NCBI RefSeq assembly: GCF_000282355.1
Contig: NZ_AKJL01000149.1
Coordinates: 1-40,902, forward strand
Direction of reading: 5' to 3'
From: Pseudomonas sp. GM49
Lineage (GTDB): Bacteria > Pseudomonadota > Gammaproteobacteria > Pseudomonadales > Pseudomonadaceae
DNA: 40,902 bases
Positions 1 to 7,502 of the stretch are shown piece after piece; position 1 is the first letter of the stretch; every line of letters starts with the position of its first letter. Made by a program: the position numbers and the translations under genes. The notes under the pieces were generated by a model, which saw only the letters and a program-made list of their open reading frames with translations, did no database searches and was not told the DNA's origin.

Positions 1-2
1 GG

Positions 3-332
3 GAGCCGATACGGCAGCGTCCGGCCCCCAAAAGCCTCGACCAGCCAGCACTCTCAAATATCCAAGAACTTTCAGCACATCGAGTGTGGCTCGACAGGAT
101 AATTGTCGAGTGGTCTCGCTCCATCACCGAGGCGAATCTGGATCACACCCTCAAATACACAAACATGACGGGAGTTCCCGCTGATAAGAACTTTTATGGT
201 TTGGTCATGCATTTCTTCAACCACCAGACCCATCACCGCGGGCAAGTGACTACCTTGCTTTCACAAGCGGGTGTCGACATAGGTAACACGGATCTGGTCG
301 TCCTCATTCCATCCGAACCTTGCATAGAGTAG
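3..332 (+). CDS. DinB family protein, 3' part (5' end outside window)
   Basis: The reading frame is open from the first bases of the window to TAG at 330-332, so the gene begins upstream. The visible 109 residues end in the DinB four-helix-bundle signature NHQTHHRGQ, in which the His of H-x3-H-R-G-Q belongs to the family's metal-binding triad. DinB/YfiT-like proteins are metal-binding proteins often linked to thiol-dependent or stress functions; the substrate is not predictable here. An internal ATG at 84 exists, but the upstream frame (an E-P-I-R-Q-R-P-A stretch and an H-R-V-W-L-D segment) continues the fold, so 84 is not the real start. The family call is firm and the specific function is unknown. 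Confidence 0.8.
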   Translation, partial: EPIRQRPAPKSLDQPALSNIQELSAHRVWLDRIIVEWSRSITEANLDHTLKYTNMTGVPADKNFYGLVMHFFNHQTHHRGQVTTLLSQAGVDIGNTDLVVLIPSEPCIE

Positions 333-451
333 ATAATCCCGGCGCTGGACCGGGTTTGTCTCAGTTGATCGCCTGACGCCTGTGCATGATGCCCTGCAGC
401 CGGACATCACTCCCTGTTCAGCGCATCGATATCAGTTCAATGGAGAAAACG

Positions 452-682
452 ATGGCTCAGGCTCCTGCGGAAACCGTCAGGCCCGACGCTCAGAATATGA
501 TCTGTCCGGTCTGTCCGATCACGGTTAAGAGTTCGCCGGAGCAGTTGTCCGGCGTGAGTACCGTCAAGGTCAATTTCGCCGAGAAAATGGCCATCGTCAC
601 CTATGCCCCCAATAAAGCCAATCCTGAGGCATTGACCAAGGCGACGACGAAGGCGGGTTATCCCTCCACCGTACACAAGTGA
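452..682 (+). CDS. MerP-like heavy-metal-associated domain protein without signal peptide
   Basis: A 76-residue protein made almost entirely of one HMA domain. The metal site is M-I-C-P-V-C followed by P-I-T-V-K, and the C-terminus LTKATTKAGYPSTV is typical of the mercury-binding protein MerP. Start choice: GGAGAA at 442-447 sits 5 nt before ATG 452; in-frame ATGs at 386 and 440 are possible but have no better ribosome site. Known MerP proteins are exported to the periplasm. None of the possible starts here gives a signal peptide, so this copy would stay in the cytosol or is a decayed remnant fused to a new N-terminus. It is followed after 7 nt by a second small metal-type gene, which suggests a short operon. 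Neither merT nor merA is visible. Confidence 0.72.
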   Translation: MAQAPAETVRPDAQNMICPVCPITVKSSPEQLSGVSTVKVNFAEKMAIVTYAPNKANPEALTKATTKAGYPSTVHK

Positions 683-689
683 GGCAGTC

Positions 690-824
690 ATGAGCGCCAT
701 CATTCTCGAATCCGTGTTGACCTGCCCGCATTGCGGTTTCGCCAAGCAGGAGGCCATGCCCCCCGGTGACTGCTGTGTGTTCTGCTCGTTTGGCACGGTG
801 ACTGTGGTACGGGGCTTGACCTGA
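690..824 (+). CDS. Shortened GDCCVxC-type small protein
   Basis: A 44-residue ORF starting 7 nt after the MerP-like gene, with GAGG at 681-684 as ribosome site. It begins SAIILESVLTCPHCG and ends GDCCVFCSFGTVTVV. This pairs a CPxCG knuckle with the GDCCVxC motif of small proteins often found beside mercury genes. As I recall the family, members are about 60-70 residues and carry a middle block with a further Cys pair between the two motifs. Here the motifs are joined directly after E-A-M-P-P, as by an in-frame deletion of roughly 20 residues. Five cysteines remain. Function in the family is not established; metal or mercury handling is inferred from context. Confidence 0.6.
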   Translation: MSAIILESVLTCPHCGFAKQEAMPPGDCCVFCSFGTVTVVRGLT

Positions 825-885
825 GTTTATTCGGTTTATCAGGCGCCTCTAACGCGCCTCTAACCGTGGTTCTAGGAGGTGTGTC

Positions 886-981
886 ATGTGGAGTCAGCCT
901 CTGATGCTTGTGGTGATCTACCTGATTATCACCCTCAGCATCGGCTGGTTGTATACCATTGCGCTCATATATTGGCTTTGA
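886..981 (+). CDS. 31-residue single-helix membrane protein
   Basis: ATG 886 is preceded by an excellent ribosome site, AGGAGGT at 875-881. The product is MWSQPLMLVVIYLIITLSIG followed by WLYTIALIYWL, one long hydrophobic helix. The stretch V-I-Y-L-I-I-T-L-S-I-G-W resembles the first transmembrane helix of sodium:solute symporters, so this may be the surviving 5' end of a symporter gene rather than a functional miniprotein. Nothing downstream continues the symporter. It may be translated because the ribosome site is intact. No function can be assigned. Confidence 0.4.
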   Translation: MWSQPLMLVVIYLIITLSIGWLYTIALIYWL

Positions 982-1569
982 TCCAATTGGTGACGATCGG
1001 TCAGTCTGCATTTGGTACCGTTTTCGGCAGGCAGCCTTGTCCCGATTACAGTCGTTGGGGAGTGCCTGAAATGAGGTGGTTTCAGCCGGTCGTGACAGGC
1101 AGAAATCGGCCAAAAGCAGACCCTGCTTGTGTCTACAACCGAGGCTCCATCCACTGATGTGGTCGCCCCCCTCTAAAAATGAATCGCGCTCACCCACGCA
1201 CGCTCAACCGGCACATGTAAGTAGCGCGTGACACCCTGATTGGAAAGGCTCGGCAGGTGCCAGCACACCGCATGACGTAACAAATGACCTGAATGCCTTG
1301 AGCAGGTTCGGTTCACGCCGTCCCAAGACGCCCGCCTGGCCAGCCTCCTGATACGACGAATCAAGTCACGGATATTTACCTGTAGAGCAGATCCTTATAC
1401 GATGAAGTCCGCTTCTACTGCCCCCCATCAGATCTGAGTAAGCTATGGTTGTTATGCATAACAAAGTGACTTAACAAAATGTGCTCTATAGCCACGCAAG
1501 ATTTGCGCGAAAAAACAAGCAAAGGCTGTATACAGGTTAAAATCACTTTTACATTTAAATACAATACCA
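982..1569. other. Gene-free stretch, probable remnants and an AT-rich upstream region
   Basis: No convincing gene is seen on either strand. Around 1095-1135 there is a segment (GCAGAAATCGGCCAAAAGCA) of a type I believe recurs between genes in Pseudomonas; this is recalled, not checked. Small minus-strand frames at 1173-1364 have basic, low-quality composition and no recognisable domain. From about 1380 the sequence becomes AT-rich and leads into the glycosyltransferase gene; it contains the palindrome at 1449-1464. Confidence 0.4.
1449..1464. promoter_or_regulatory. Perfect 16-bp palindrome, candidate operator
   Basis: TTGTTATGCATAACAA reads identically on both strands. It lies about 120 bp upstream of the glycosyltransferase gene in AT-rich DNA, where an operator for a dimeric regulator would be expected. 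The regulator is unknown. Confidence 0.35.
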
Positions 1570-1581
1570 TTGAGCACCCGA

Positions 1582-2394
1582 ATGATGAACAACCCTGGTT
1601 TTTTGCCCGAAGGTTCTAAAGCCTTCAGCATAGTTATAGTAAATTATAAAACACCAGAAATTACCAAGATATGCCTGGACTTATTGCACCAGCATTTCGG
1701 CAGCAACAGCGTACCCGTATGGGTAGTTGACAACGATTCCGCCGATGAAAGCACTGAGTACTTACGTTCTCTTGACTGGATCAATTTAATCGAGCGCTCT
1801 GTTTCTGAACCAGAAGCGGGCCACATCGCGCATGGCAAAGCACTCGACCTGGTTTTGGAACGAGTTGAAACTGATTATTTATTCCTGATGCATACTGATA
1901 CATTTGTTTTCGATAAAAATATTTTTCCGATGATGCTGAATAAGTGCTTAAAAGACCAAAAAGTCGTGGCAGTCGGTTGTGTTGAGCAATTAAACCGCGG
2001 CACCACGAGAACTCTTTGGCGCTTTAGCTCACGACTATTCAAGCATCATTTCAGGCGCCTGAAAATCTCCATGGGATTGCGCTCCAGAGAACCAAAACCG
2101 TACAAAGAAGTCTACTTAAAAAGTTTCTGTACACTATGGAACTGCAAACTTGTCAAGCAGCACAACTTGCACTTTTCGATGGATGATCGCGTGCCAGGTT
2201 ATACTCTCCAAGACCGCATGACCGAACTTGGCTACGTCGTTGAAATGTTGTCACCGCGTAAAATCTTCAGCTATCTGGATCACATTCAGGCTGGCACTGT
2301 CGCAGCGGCTGGCGGCTATGACAAGACTCATAGACGAACCAAAATGTACAACAACATTCTTAAGCGCCTGAACAAGGACGACAGAAAAAGTTAG
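1582..2394 (+). CDS. GT2 family glycosyltransferase
   Basis: A protein of 270 residues with the GT-A start typical of family 2: SIVIVNYKTPEITKICLDLL, then the nucleotide-binding segment VWVVDNDSADES. The region LFLMHTDTFVF occupies the place of the DxD-type metal site. No membrane helix is evident, so it is a soluble or peripheral enzyme that transfers an unknown sugar. Start: ATG 1582 (or ATG 1585) has a weak GAG 7 nt upstream; a TTG at 1570 would add four residues. The gene is less GC-rich than most of the window and uses many AAA, TTA and ATT codons, like the next gene 83 bp downstream. The pair looks laterally acquired, and joint action on a surface glycan or natural product is an inference. 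Confidence 0.8.
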   Translation: MMNNPGFLPEGSKAFSIVIVNYKTPEITKICLDLLHQHFGSNSVPVWVVDNDSADESTEYLRSLDWINLIERSVSEPEAGHIAHGKALDLVLERVETDYLFLMHTDTFVFDKNIFPMMLNKCLKDQKVVAVGCVEQLNRGTTRTLWRFSSRLFKHHFRRLKISMGLRSREPKPYKEVYLKSFCTLWNCKLVKQHNLHFSMDDRVPGYTLQDRMTELGYVVEMLSPRKIFSYLDHIQAGTVAAAGGYDKTHRRTKMYNNILKRLNKDDRKS

Positions 2395-2477
2395 GCTACG
2401 ATTTGACGGAACGAGCAGTGCATTCAACGCTGCTTGAAGTCACCCATAAGTTTTTATATCAAGTTATTGGAGCGATA

Positions 2478-3281
2478 ATGGCCCCCATCACTCAAGCACT
2501 ACCTATCACCCTGTCCCCGGAGCTTGATTTCGACCAAAATGCCGCCAGCGCCTTCGGTGATTCATTGACCAGTCGCTATATTCAGGCTACGCCATTTCCG
2601 CACATCGTCATTGACAACTTCTTGCACGAAGACCTGATTGCGAGCATCTGCTCGCACTTCCCCATCGAGCCAACCAACAACGAAATGCTCTACGAGCGAG
2701 GCTATAAAGGTCAATTAAAACGTCAAATCAGCCCCAATGAATGCGCCCCCTTTTTGAAGACTATTTTCAACGTCTTCAACTCGGCTCCCATGTTGCAGTT
2801 TCTTGAAAAGCTCACAGGCATCGAAGGCCTGATACCCGACCCCTACTTTACCGGTGGCGGCCTGCATGAAACGAAAAGCGGTGGTTTCCTGGGGGTGCAT
2901 TCGGACTTCAGGCTCAACAAAAAACTTAATGTCGAGCGCAGACTGAATGTCATAATTTACCTGACTGAAGACTGGCGAGAGGAATACGGCGGCAACCTGG
3001 AACTTTGGGATGTCGACATGAAGACCTGCCTTAAAAAAGTCCTGCCCATTTACAATCGCTGTGTCATTTTCAACACAGACAAAGACAGCAATCATGGACA
3101 CCCAGAGCCTTTAACGACTCCAGAGCACATCACCCGCAGGTCTATAGCGCTTTATTACTACACCGCGGGCACCATGGTGATCGACCCTGCACAAAGAAAC
3201 AAAACCCACTACAAACCAAGGCCCAAAGATCGTTTAAGCCTGAAGTACTACATGAGCAAACTAATCAAGAGAAAAAATTAA
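2478..3281 (+). CDS. 2-oxoglutarate/Fe(II)-dependent oxygenase (prolyl-4-hydroxylase-like fold)
   Basis: A protein of 267 residues. The iron site is visible as VHSDF (His141, Asp143) with a distal His in NHGHPEPL (about 206-208). Arg220-Arg221 in R-R-S-I-A-L-Y-Y-Y-T fits the residue that holds the 2-oxoglutarate carboxylate. These enzymes hydroxylate a substrate using O2 and 2-oxoglutarate. Start: ATG 2478 has GGAG at 2469-2472 with 5-nt spacing; an upstream in-frame TTG at 2403 would add 25 residues without a ribosome site. It is probably co-transcribed with the glycosyltransferase. The substrate is unknown: a sugar, lipid, amino acid or small metabolite are all possible. Confidence 0.8.
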   Translation: MAPITQALPITLSPELDFDQNAASAFGDSLTSRYIQATPFPHIVIDNFLHEDLIASICSHFPIEPTNNEMLYERGYKGQLKRQISPNECAPFLKTIFNVFNSAPMLQFLEKLTGIEGLIPDPYFTGGGLHETKSGGFLGVHSDFRLNKKLNVERRLNVIIYLTEDWREEYGGNLELWDVDMKTCLKKVLPIYNRCVIFNTDKDSNHGHPEPLTTPEHITRRSIALYYYTAGTMVIDPAQRNKTHYKPRPKDRLSLKYYMSKLIKRKN

Positions 3282-3316
3282 ACTGTATCGCCAGACGATC
3301 GAGCTCAGTTTTTTTT
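3282..3316 (+). terminator. Possible intrinsic terminator after the oxygenase gene
   Basis: Directly after the stop, AAACTG at about 3279-3285 can pair with CAGTTT, with a short TCG/CGA inner stem, and a run of eight T follows at 3309-3316. The stem is imperfect but the T tract and the convergent LysR gene support a terminator. Confidence 0.35.
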
Positions 3317-3367
3317 AACGTTAGCTTGCACATCAGGATATGCCCCCACGCTCAGTTACAGCGCCGA

Positions 3368-4294
3368 TCAAATGGCCCATGGGGGCGCGGGGATAAACTT
3401 TGACTCGATCCATTGTTTGAAAGCGACAACCACGGCACCCGGAAACTTGGCCGATGGCCTGATCAGATAAACCCCACCGGCGGTATCCAGTTGCCAGTCA
3501 GGAAGGACATGCAACAGCCTCCCGGCAGCAATATCACGACTCATCAACCAGTCACCGGCGCCCAGTATTCCCGCACCAGCGCGGGCCGCTGCCAGTAATG
3601 ATTCACTGTCATTGGCCGTCAGGTTTCCTTTCGGAGAAACCGTCTGCAGTTCACTGCCGCGATGGAGTCTCCACAGAGGAAAAGACGCAAGACCGCTGAA
3701 GCGAAGGCAATTGTGATTGATCAACGCCTGTGGAGTTTCAGGCATGCCGTGCTTTTTGATGTAAGCAGGCGAAGCGCACAGAATCCGGCGATGGTCGCTG
3801 AGCTTTCTGGCTATCAACCTGTTGTCTTCCAACTCTCCAATCCGAATGGCTGCGTCAAAACCTTCATCAATAATGTCGACCAGACGCTCGCTATAGTCTG
3901 CAAGGATCGAGACATGGGGATAGGCCTTGAGAAACTCCGGCAGCATCGGGCCAAGCCAAAGCCTGCCCATGGCTGCTGGCAACGCAAGCCGCAACGTACC
4001 CCGAATTTCGCTGGCACCTTCGGCCGCTTGCTGCTGCGCTTCATTCATCAATTCGATGGCTGAGCGAAGGCGCTGCTCCAGCCTGGCACCTGTTTCAGTA
4101 ATTCGAACCTGCCGGGTTGAACGCTCCACGAGCCGAACGCCAAGGCGCTTTTCCATTGCCGCGAGCCGTTTCGAGACGACGGTTGGGTGTCGCTGCAATA
4201 GCCGGCCAGCCCCGACAAATGAACCTTGTGAGGCCACGGCCAGAAACGCAGCGATTTCGTCACTGTGCTGATTATTCAAAACATCAGGATTCAT
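3368..4294 (-). CDS. LysR family transcriptional regulator
   Basis: A protein of 308 residues, the normal length for LysR. The N-terminal winged helix-turn-helix runs from about residue 11 to 70 (AAFLAVASQGSFVGAGRLLQ, then VVSKRLAAMEKRLGVRLVER). The rest is the two-lobed effector-binding domain. Its ATG overlaps the stop of the upstream oxidoreductase gene in an ATGA arrangement at 4291-4294, so the two are translated from one message. This is an uncommon layout, since LysR genes usually diverge from their targets. It probably controls that oxidoreductase operon and thereby itself. The inducer is unknown; an electrophile or quinone is a guess based on the partner. Confidence 0.88.
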   Translation of the reverse strand: MNPDVLNNQHSDEIAAFLAVASQGSFVGAGRLLQRHPTVVSKRLAAMEKRLGVRLVERSTRQVRITETGARLEQRLRSAIELMNEAQQQAAEGASEIRGTLRLALPAAMGRLWLGPMLPEFLKAYPHVSILADYSERLVDIIDEGFDAAIRIGELEDNRLIARKLSDHRRILCASPAYIKKHGMPETPQALINHNCLRFSGLASFPLWRLHRGSELQTVSPKGNLTANDSESLLAAARAGAGILGAGDWLMSRDIAAGRLLHVLPDWQLDTAGGVYLIRPSAKFPGAVVVAFKQWIESKFIPAPPWAI

Positions 4295-5271
4295 GGTTTT
4301 AGAATGATCGCCCCCGATGAACGCCCCGACTCCAGATCGGCATGCGCCAATGCTGCATCAGCCAGCGAGTAGCTAGCCCAGATCCGAGGTTTGATAATCC
4401 CCGCACCCATAGCGGCCAAGACATCCTGTGCTCGCTCCTGGTATTCGGAGGCACTCGCCGTATGGGCGGCCAATGAAGGACGTGTCAGGAACAGCGAGCC
4501 TTTGGAGTTGAGTGTCGACAGCTCTACGGCTGACGGCGCACCGGATGAAGCTCCGAACGATACCATCACACCACGTGGTCGTAAGCTATCCAGGGAGGCC
4601 TGGAAAGAAACACGCCCTACCGGGTCATAGACGACGTCGACCTTTTTCCCGCTGGTGATACGTGCGACCTCCGATGCCAGGTTGTCAGCGTCAAACACCA
4701 GGACTTCATCGCAGCCCAACGCTTGAGCTTTTTCGACACTGGCCGGCTTTGAAACGACGCCGATTACAGTCGCACCCAAGTGCTTGGCCCACGGAACCAT
4801 GATTTCCCCCAGCCCTCCAGCTACACCATAGAGAAGAATGGTTGTGCCCTGCCCCACGGGATAGGTGGACTTCAAAAGGTACTGCGCAGTGATGCCCTTG
4901 AACATGACGGCGGCTGCATCATCGAACGACAGTGCATCCGGAATTTTGACCAGCCGATCAGCCGGATAAAGCCGGGCCGAAGCATAGGCACCCAAAGGGC
5001 CGGTGGCATAGGCGACGCGATCCCCAACTCGCACATTGCTGACGCCAGCACCCACAACGGCGACACGCCCGGCGCCTTCCAGCCCAAGTCCGGACGGCAA
5101 CGCAACGGGCACCGCTCCCTTACGTTGGGTGACGTCGAGGAAGTTGACACCAATAGCTTCTTGCTCGAGCCAGACCTCGCCTTGCCCTGGCGTTTGTTCG
5201 CTCAGTGGCTCCAGGTTCATTACTTCAGGATTGCCGGACTGGTTAAACCGGATCGCAGATACCATGGTCAT
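4291..5271 (-). CDS. NADPH:quinone oxidoreductase-like medium-chain dehydrogenase
   Basis: A protein of 326 residues with the zeta-crystallin/quinone oxidoreductase layout. An N-terminal GroES-like domain contains GVNFLDVTQRKG and the glycine-rich GLGLEGAGRV. The Rossmann domain contains GVAGGLGEIMVPWAKHLGA for NADP(H). The zinc ligands of alcohol dehydrogenases are absent, as expected for this subfamily. It likely reduces quinones or enals with NADPH in the cytosol. It is the first gene of a two-gene operon with the LysR regulator. An inverted repeat lies about 107-138 bp upstream of its ATG and may be the operator. Confidence 0.82.
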   Translation of the reverse strand: MTMVSAIRFNQSGNPEVMNLEPLSEQTPGQGEVWLEQEAIGVNFLDVTQRKGAVPVALPSGLGLEGAGRVAVVGAGVSNVRVGDRVAYATGPLGAYASARLYPADRLVKIPDALSFDDAAAVMFKGITAQYLLKSTYPVGQGTTILLYGVAGGLGEIMVPWAKHLGATVIGVVSKPASVEKAQALGCDEVLVFDADNLASEVARITSGKKVDVVYDPVGRVSFQASLDSLRPRGVMVSFGASSGAPSAVELSTLNSKGSLFLTRPSLAAHTASASEYQERAQDVLAAMGAGIIKPRIWASYSLADAALAHADLESGRSSGAIILKP

Positions 5272-5377
5272 TTCCCTTTCAGTCAGAAGCTGCCTTCACA
5301 TAAGTGCCTCTAGTGTGAGAACTGACCCTGTAATGAACAAGACCGGTTGACTGCAGATCATTAGTGCACATGTTGCA

Positions 5378-5409
5378 GCAATAACATCTCTGATACCACG
5401 CGTTATTGC
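5378..5409. promoter_or_regulatory. Inverted repeat GCAATAAC-N16-GTTATTGC upstream of the oxidoreductase operon
   Basis: Two perfect 8-bp arms, 5378-5385 and 5402-5409, separated by 16 bp, lie upstream of the minus-strand oxidoreductase gene in the 406-bp gap 5272-5677. The arm spacing suits a dimeric or tetrameric regulator. Nothing else in this gap looks like a gene. Confidence 0.35.
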
Positions 5410-5677
5410 CTGGAGCGATGCAGGTACTGGCAATACGGGTGCAATCGCGCCCGCTGCCAGCCACTCACTGGCCGTGTGTTTAACAGTTTTTGAGAGTTAT
5501 TGATTCGGATTATCCCGCTGCTGCAGGCAGCATTCGGCCCGCATTGACCGGCGTGCAAGCACCTGCTTTGCGTAACCGACTGGCGAGTACCAGTGCCCGA
5601 ATACAAGGCGCCCAGACCAATGCCTGGAGCCAGGTCGGAACCCGAATGACAACTTTCATCACTTGAGAACCAAATAC

Positions 5678-6358
5678 ATGGGCATGTCGAATAAATGGAT
5701 CGTGGGTATTGCGTTGAGCTGTGTATTTCAGGTCGGCTGTGTCTCGAAAGTGGCGCAGCAAGAGCAATACTCGGGCTTCCTGGGCAATTACCAGGGCCTG
5801 GAGGAGCAAACTACGCCGAGTGAGCAGAAGGTATTGCGCTGGGTATCGCCGGGGTTCGATCCTCGCGCCTACTCCACTGTGGTGTTCCGGCAGGTGGAGC
5901 TGTATCCGGCGCCCCGGCCGACCGCGCGCGTCAGCCTGAAAACACTGCAAGACTTGCAATTGATGACCAGCAACAGCATCAAGAACGCCTTTGACCGCCG
6001 CTATACGATCGTCTCCTATCCGCAGCTGGCGCCGACCGATTCGCGGTCGCTGATCCTGCAAGCGGCGATCACTCACGTCAGCGCCAACAACGAAGGCATG
6101 CACTGGTATGAGGCCGTTCCAATCGGGGCAATTGTCGGGGCAACACAAGCAGCCACCGGGCATCGGGATCAGACTGCCGAGATGTACATCGAAGCCAACC
6201 TGATCGACGCCAAAACCGGTATGCCGGTCGCGAAGATCGTTCGCAAGGTGTTCGGCGAGACACTCAAAAATGCCGAACAGCCGATTGTTGCCAATGACTT
6301 CAAGGTTGCACTCAAAGGCATGACAGACGATATGCAGGCCCTCCTCCTCAAGCATTGA
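5678..6358 (+). CDS. DUF3313-type lipoprotein
   Basis: A protein of about 226 residues. The N-terminus WIVGIALSCVFQVGCVSK is a lipoprotein signal with the lipobox V-G-C, so the mature protein would be lipid-anchored in the envelope. The body (AYSTVVFRQVELYPAPRPTA and a stretch ending NSIKNAFDRRYTIV) matches the DUF3313 pattern as I know it; no activity is established for that family. Start: ATG 5678 has GAGAA upstream at 5665-5669; ATG 5684 is an alternative and TTG 5663 is less likely. It precedes other small envelope genes on the same strand. Confidence 0.7.
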   Translation: MGMSNKWIVGIALSCVFQVGCVSKVAQQEQYSGFLGNYQGLEEQTTPSEQKVLRWVSPGFDPRAYSTVVFRQVELYPAPRPTARVSLKTLQDLQLMTSNSIKNAFDRRYTIVSYPQLAPTDSRSLILQAAITHVSANNEGMHWYEAVPIGAIVGATQAATGHRDQTAEMYIEANLIDAKTGMPVAKIVRKVFGETLKNAEQPIVANDFKVALKGMTDDMQALLLKH

Positions 6359-6367
6359 CGCTCAGGC

Positions 6368-6444
6368 AAACCCCATCGCAAACGTGGAAATGCCTGCCGT
6401 CCACCGGCATTGGGTGGCATGGCAAGCAAACCGGCATGGGGTTT
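6368..6444. repeat. Nested inverted repeats between two envelope genes
   Basis: An outer pair AAACCCCAT (6368-6376) and ATGGGGTTT (6436-6444) encloses an inner pair AATGCC (6389-6394) and GGCATT (6406-6411). The transcript could form a branched stem 10 nt after the DUF3313 stop. There is no T tract, so it is not a classic terminator. It could be an RNA processing or stability element. Confidence 0.3.
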
Positions 6445-6516
6445 CAAAGTGGCGCCACGCGCGTTTTCCCTCTGACAAACCGTTAGCCGTGCCGACGCCT
6501 GACGTGAGGCTCAATG

Positions 6517-6978
6517 ATGAAAAGACTGGCCCATACCTTAGCGGTCCTTATGATGTTCCCGGGCACCAGTGCCCTGGCGGCGACAGTGGTTCCCCTCAAA
6601 GGTCAGACTTCCCAGACCATCCAGCAGGACACCAGTGCCTGCCAATCCCAGGCCAACGCGCAACATCCGGTTCAAGGCACCGTGCCTTCCGGTGGTCGGG
6701 CCAAGGGCGCCGCAACCGCCGCGGTAGCCGGGGCGACCGCGGCAGAAATTCGGGGTCGCCAACATGAAAACGTCTATGACCAGATCGACGACGATACCAA
6801 GCAAGACTATCGCCAGAATCGGGCACGCAGTGCCGCAGCTGCTGGCGCTGTCGTGGGGGGTTCCAGGCAACGTCAGGAACGCAGACAGAACCTGAGTGCG
6901 AGCGAACAAAGCATCACCGCCAACAACTCCGTCTACAGCAGTTGTCTGCAACAACGTGGCTACGATGTTTTTCCCTGA
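6517..6978 (+). CDS. Glycine-zipper (YMGG-like) secreted protein
   Basis: A protein of 153 residues with a Sec signal peptide (MKRLAHTLAVLMMFPGTSALAA). It then has A/G-rich glycine-zipper stretches, GGRAKGAATAAVAGATAA and AAAAGAVVGGSRQRQERR, that can pack as helices in or on a membrane. Cysteines near residue 43 and in the C-terminal YSSCLQQRGY could form a disulfide. ATG 6517 has GAGG at 6506-6509 with 7-nt spacing; ATG 6514 is also possible. A clear paralog lies at 15771-16226 on the other strand. The function is unknown; such proteins are usually envelope components. Confidence 0.75.
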   Translation: MKRLAHTLAVLMMFPGTSALAATVVPLKGQTSQTIQQDTSACQSQANAQHPVQGTVPSGGRAKGAATAAVAGATAAEIRGRQHENVYDQIDDDTKQDYRQNRARSAAAAGAVVGGSRQRQERRQNLSASEQSITANNSVYSSCLQQRGYDVFP

Positions 6979-7063
6979 TCGGCGACAAAGACCTGCAGCG
7001 TTAATCGACCTTCCTGGCCATGACTCAACGAACCAAACCGAATCGAACTTGAGGACTCCACCG

Positions 7064-7405
7064 ATGCGTCTTGTGTGTGTTCCTGTTGTGATGCTCGCTT
7101 CCTGGCTTCTGGCCGGTTGCGCCTCCTCCCCAAACAACCCGACTTCAACGCTGCAAACGGACAAGTCGCCCGAACAGTATGTCGACTGCCTCCTCCCGAA
7201 GTTAAAAGACCAAGAGATGAGCCCTGTCGTGTCAGGGAGCGAACGCAGCTATCGGGTTGTCGTTTCGAGCAAAATTGCCGTAGACACTGTGCTGGAAACC
7301 CATAGGGCACAGGATGGAGGCAAGGTGTATTTGTACCAGCGCCAATTGCTGGCCTCGACTTTCAAGCCGTCGAGCTTCGAGCGTGCTGCCCAGGAATGCT
7401 TGTAG
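7064..7405 (+). CDS. Small lipoprotein of unknown function
   Basis: A protein of 113 residues. The signal peptide ends in the lipobox L-L-A-G-C (MRLVCVPVVMLASWLLAGCA), giving an envelope lipoprotein of about 94 residues. The mature part begins with a Ser/Asn/Pro linker and contains YVDCLLPKLK and a C-terminal Cys in AAQECL, a possible disulfide pair. ATG 7064 has GAGG at 7051-7054; the frame is open further upstream but only this start gives a signal peptide. I do not recognise the family. It is on the same strand as, and 85 bp after, the glycine-zipper gene. Confidence 0.68.
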   Translation: MRLVCVPVVMLASWLLAGCASSPNNPTSTLQTDKSPEQYVDCLLPKLKDQEMSPVVSGSERSYRVVVSSKIAVDTVLETHRAQDGGKVYLYQRQLLASTFKPSSFERAAQECL

Positions 7406-7464
7406 CGCCAGACAGCGACTTGCCCGCCCTTCTCCCCCTCCAGACATCGCCTGCTCCCGCCTCC

Positions 7465-7502
7465 AAAAAAAAACCCCGCGTCCTCGATTAAAGGACGCGG
7501 GG
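7465..7502 (-). terminator. Strong intrinsic terminator, minus strand
   Basis: The arms CCCCGCGTCC (7474-7483) and GGACGCGGGG (7493-7502) form a perfect 10-bp stem with a 9-nt loop. Nine A on the plus strand at 7465-7473 give a U tract only for minus-strand transcription. It may also stall plus-strand transcripts leaving the lipoprotein gene. Confidence 0.75.

Noticed and set aside
1173..1364. A 63-codon minus-strand frame considered as a transposase fragment.
   Set aside because: It has no DDE or other transposase motif, no terminal inverted repeats and no target duplication nearby.
5510..6355. A 281-codon minus-strand frame.
   Set aside because: It is antisense to the DUF3313 lipoprotein, whose lipobox and family pattern are clear. 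The minus frame shows no domain.
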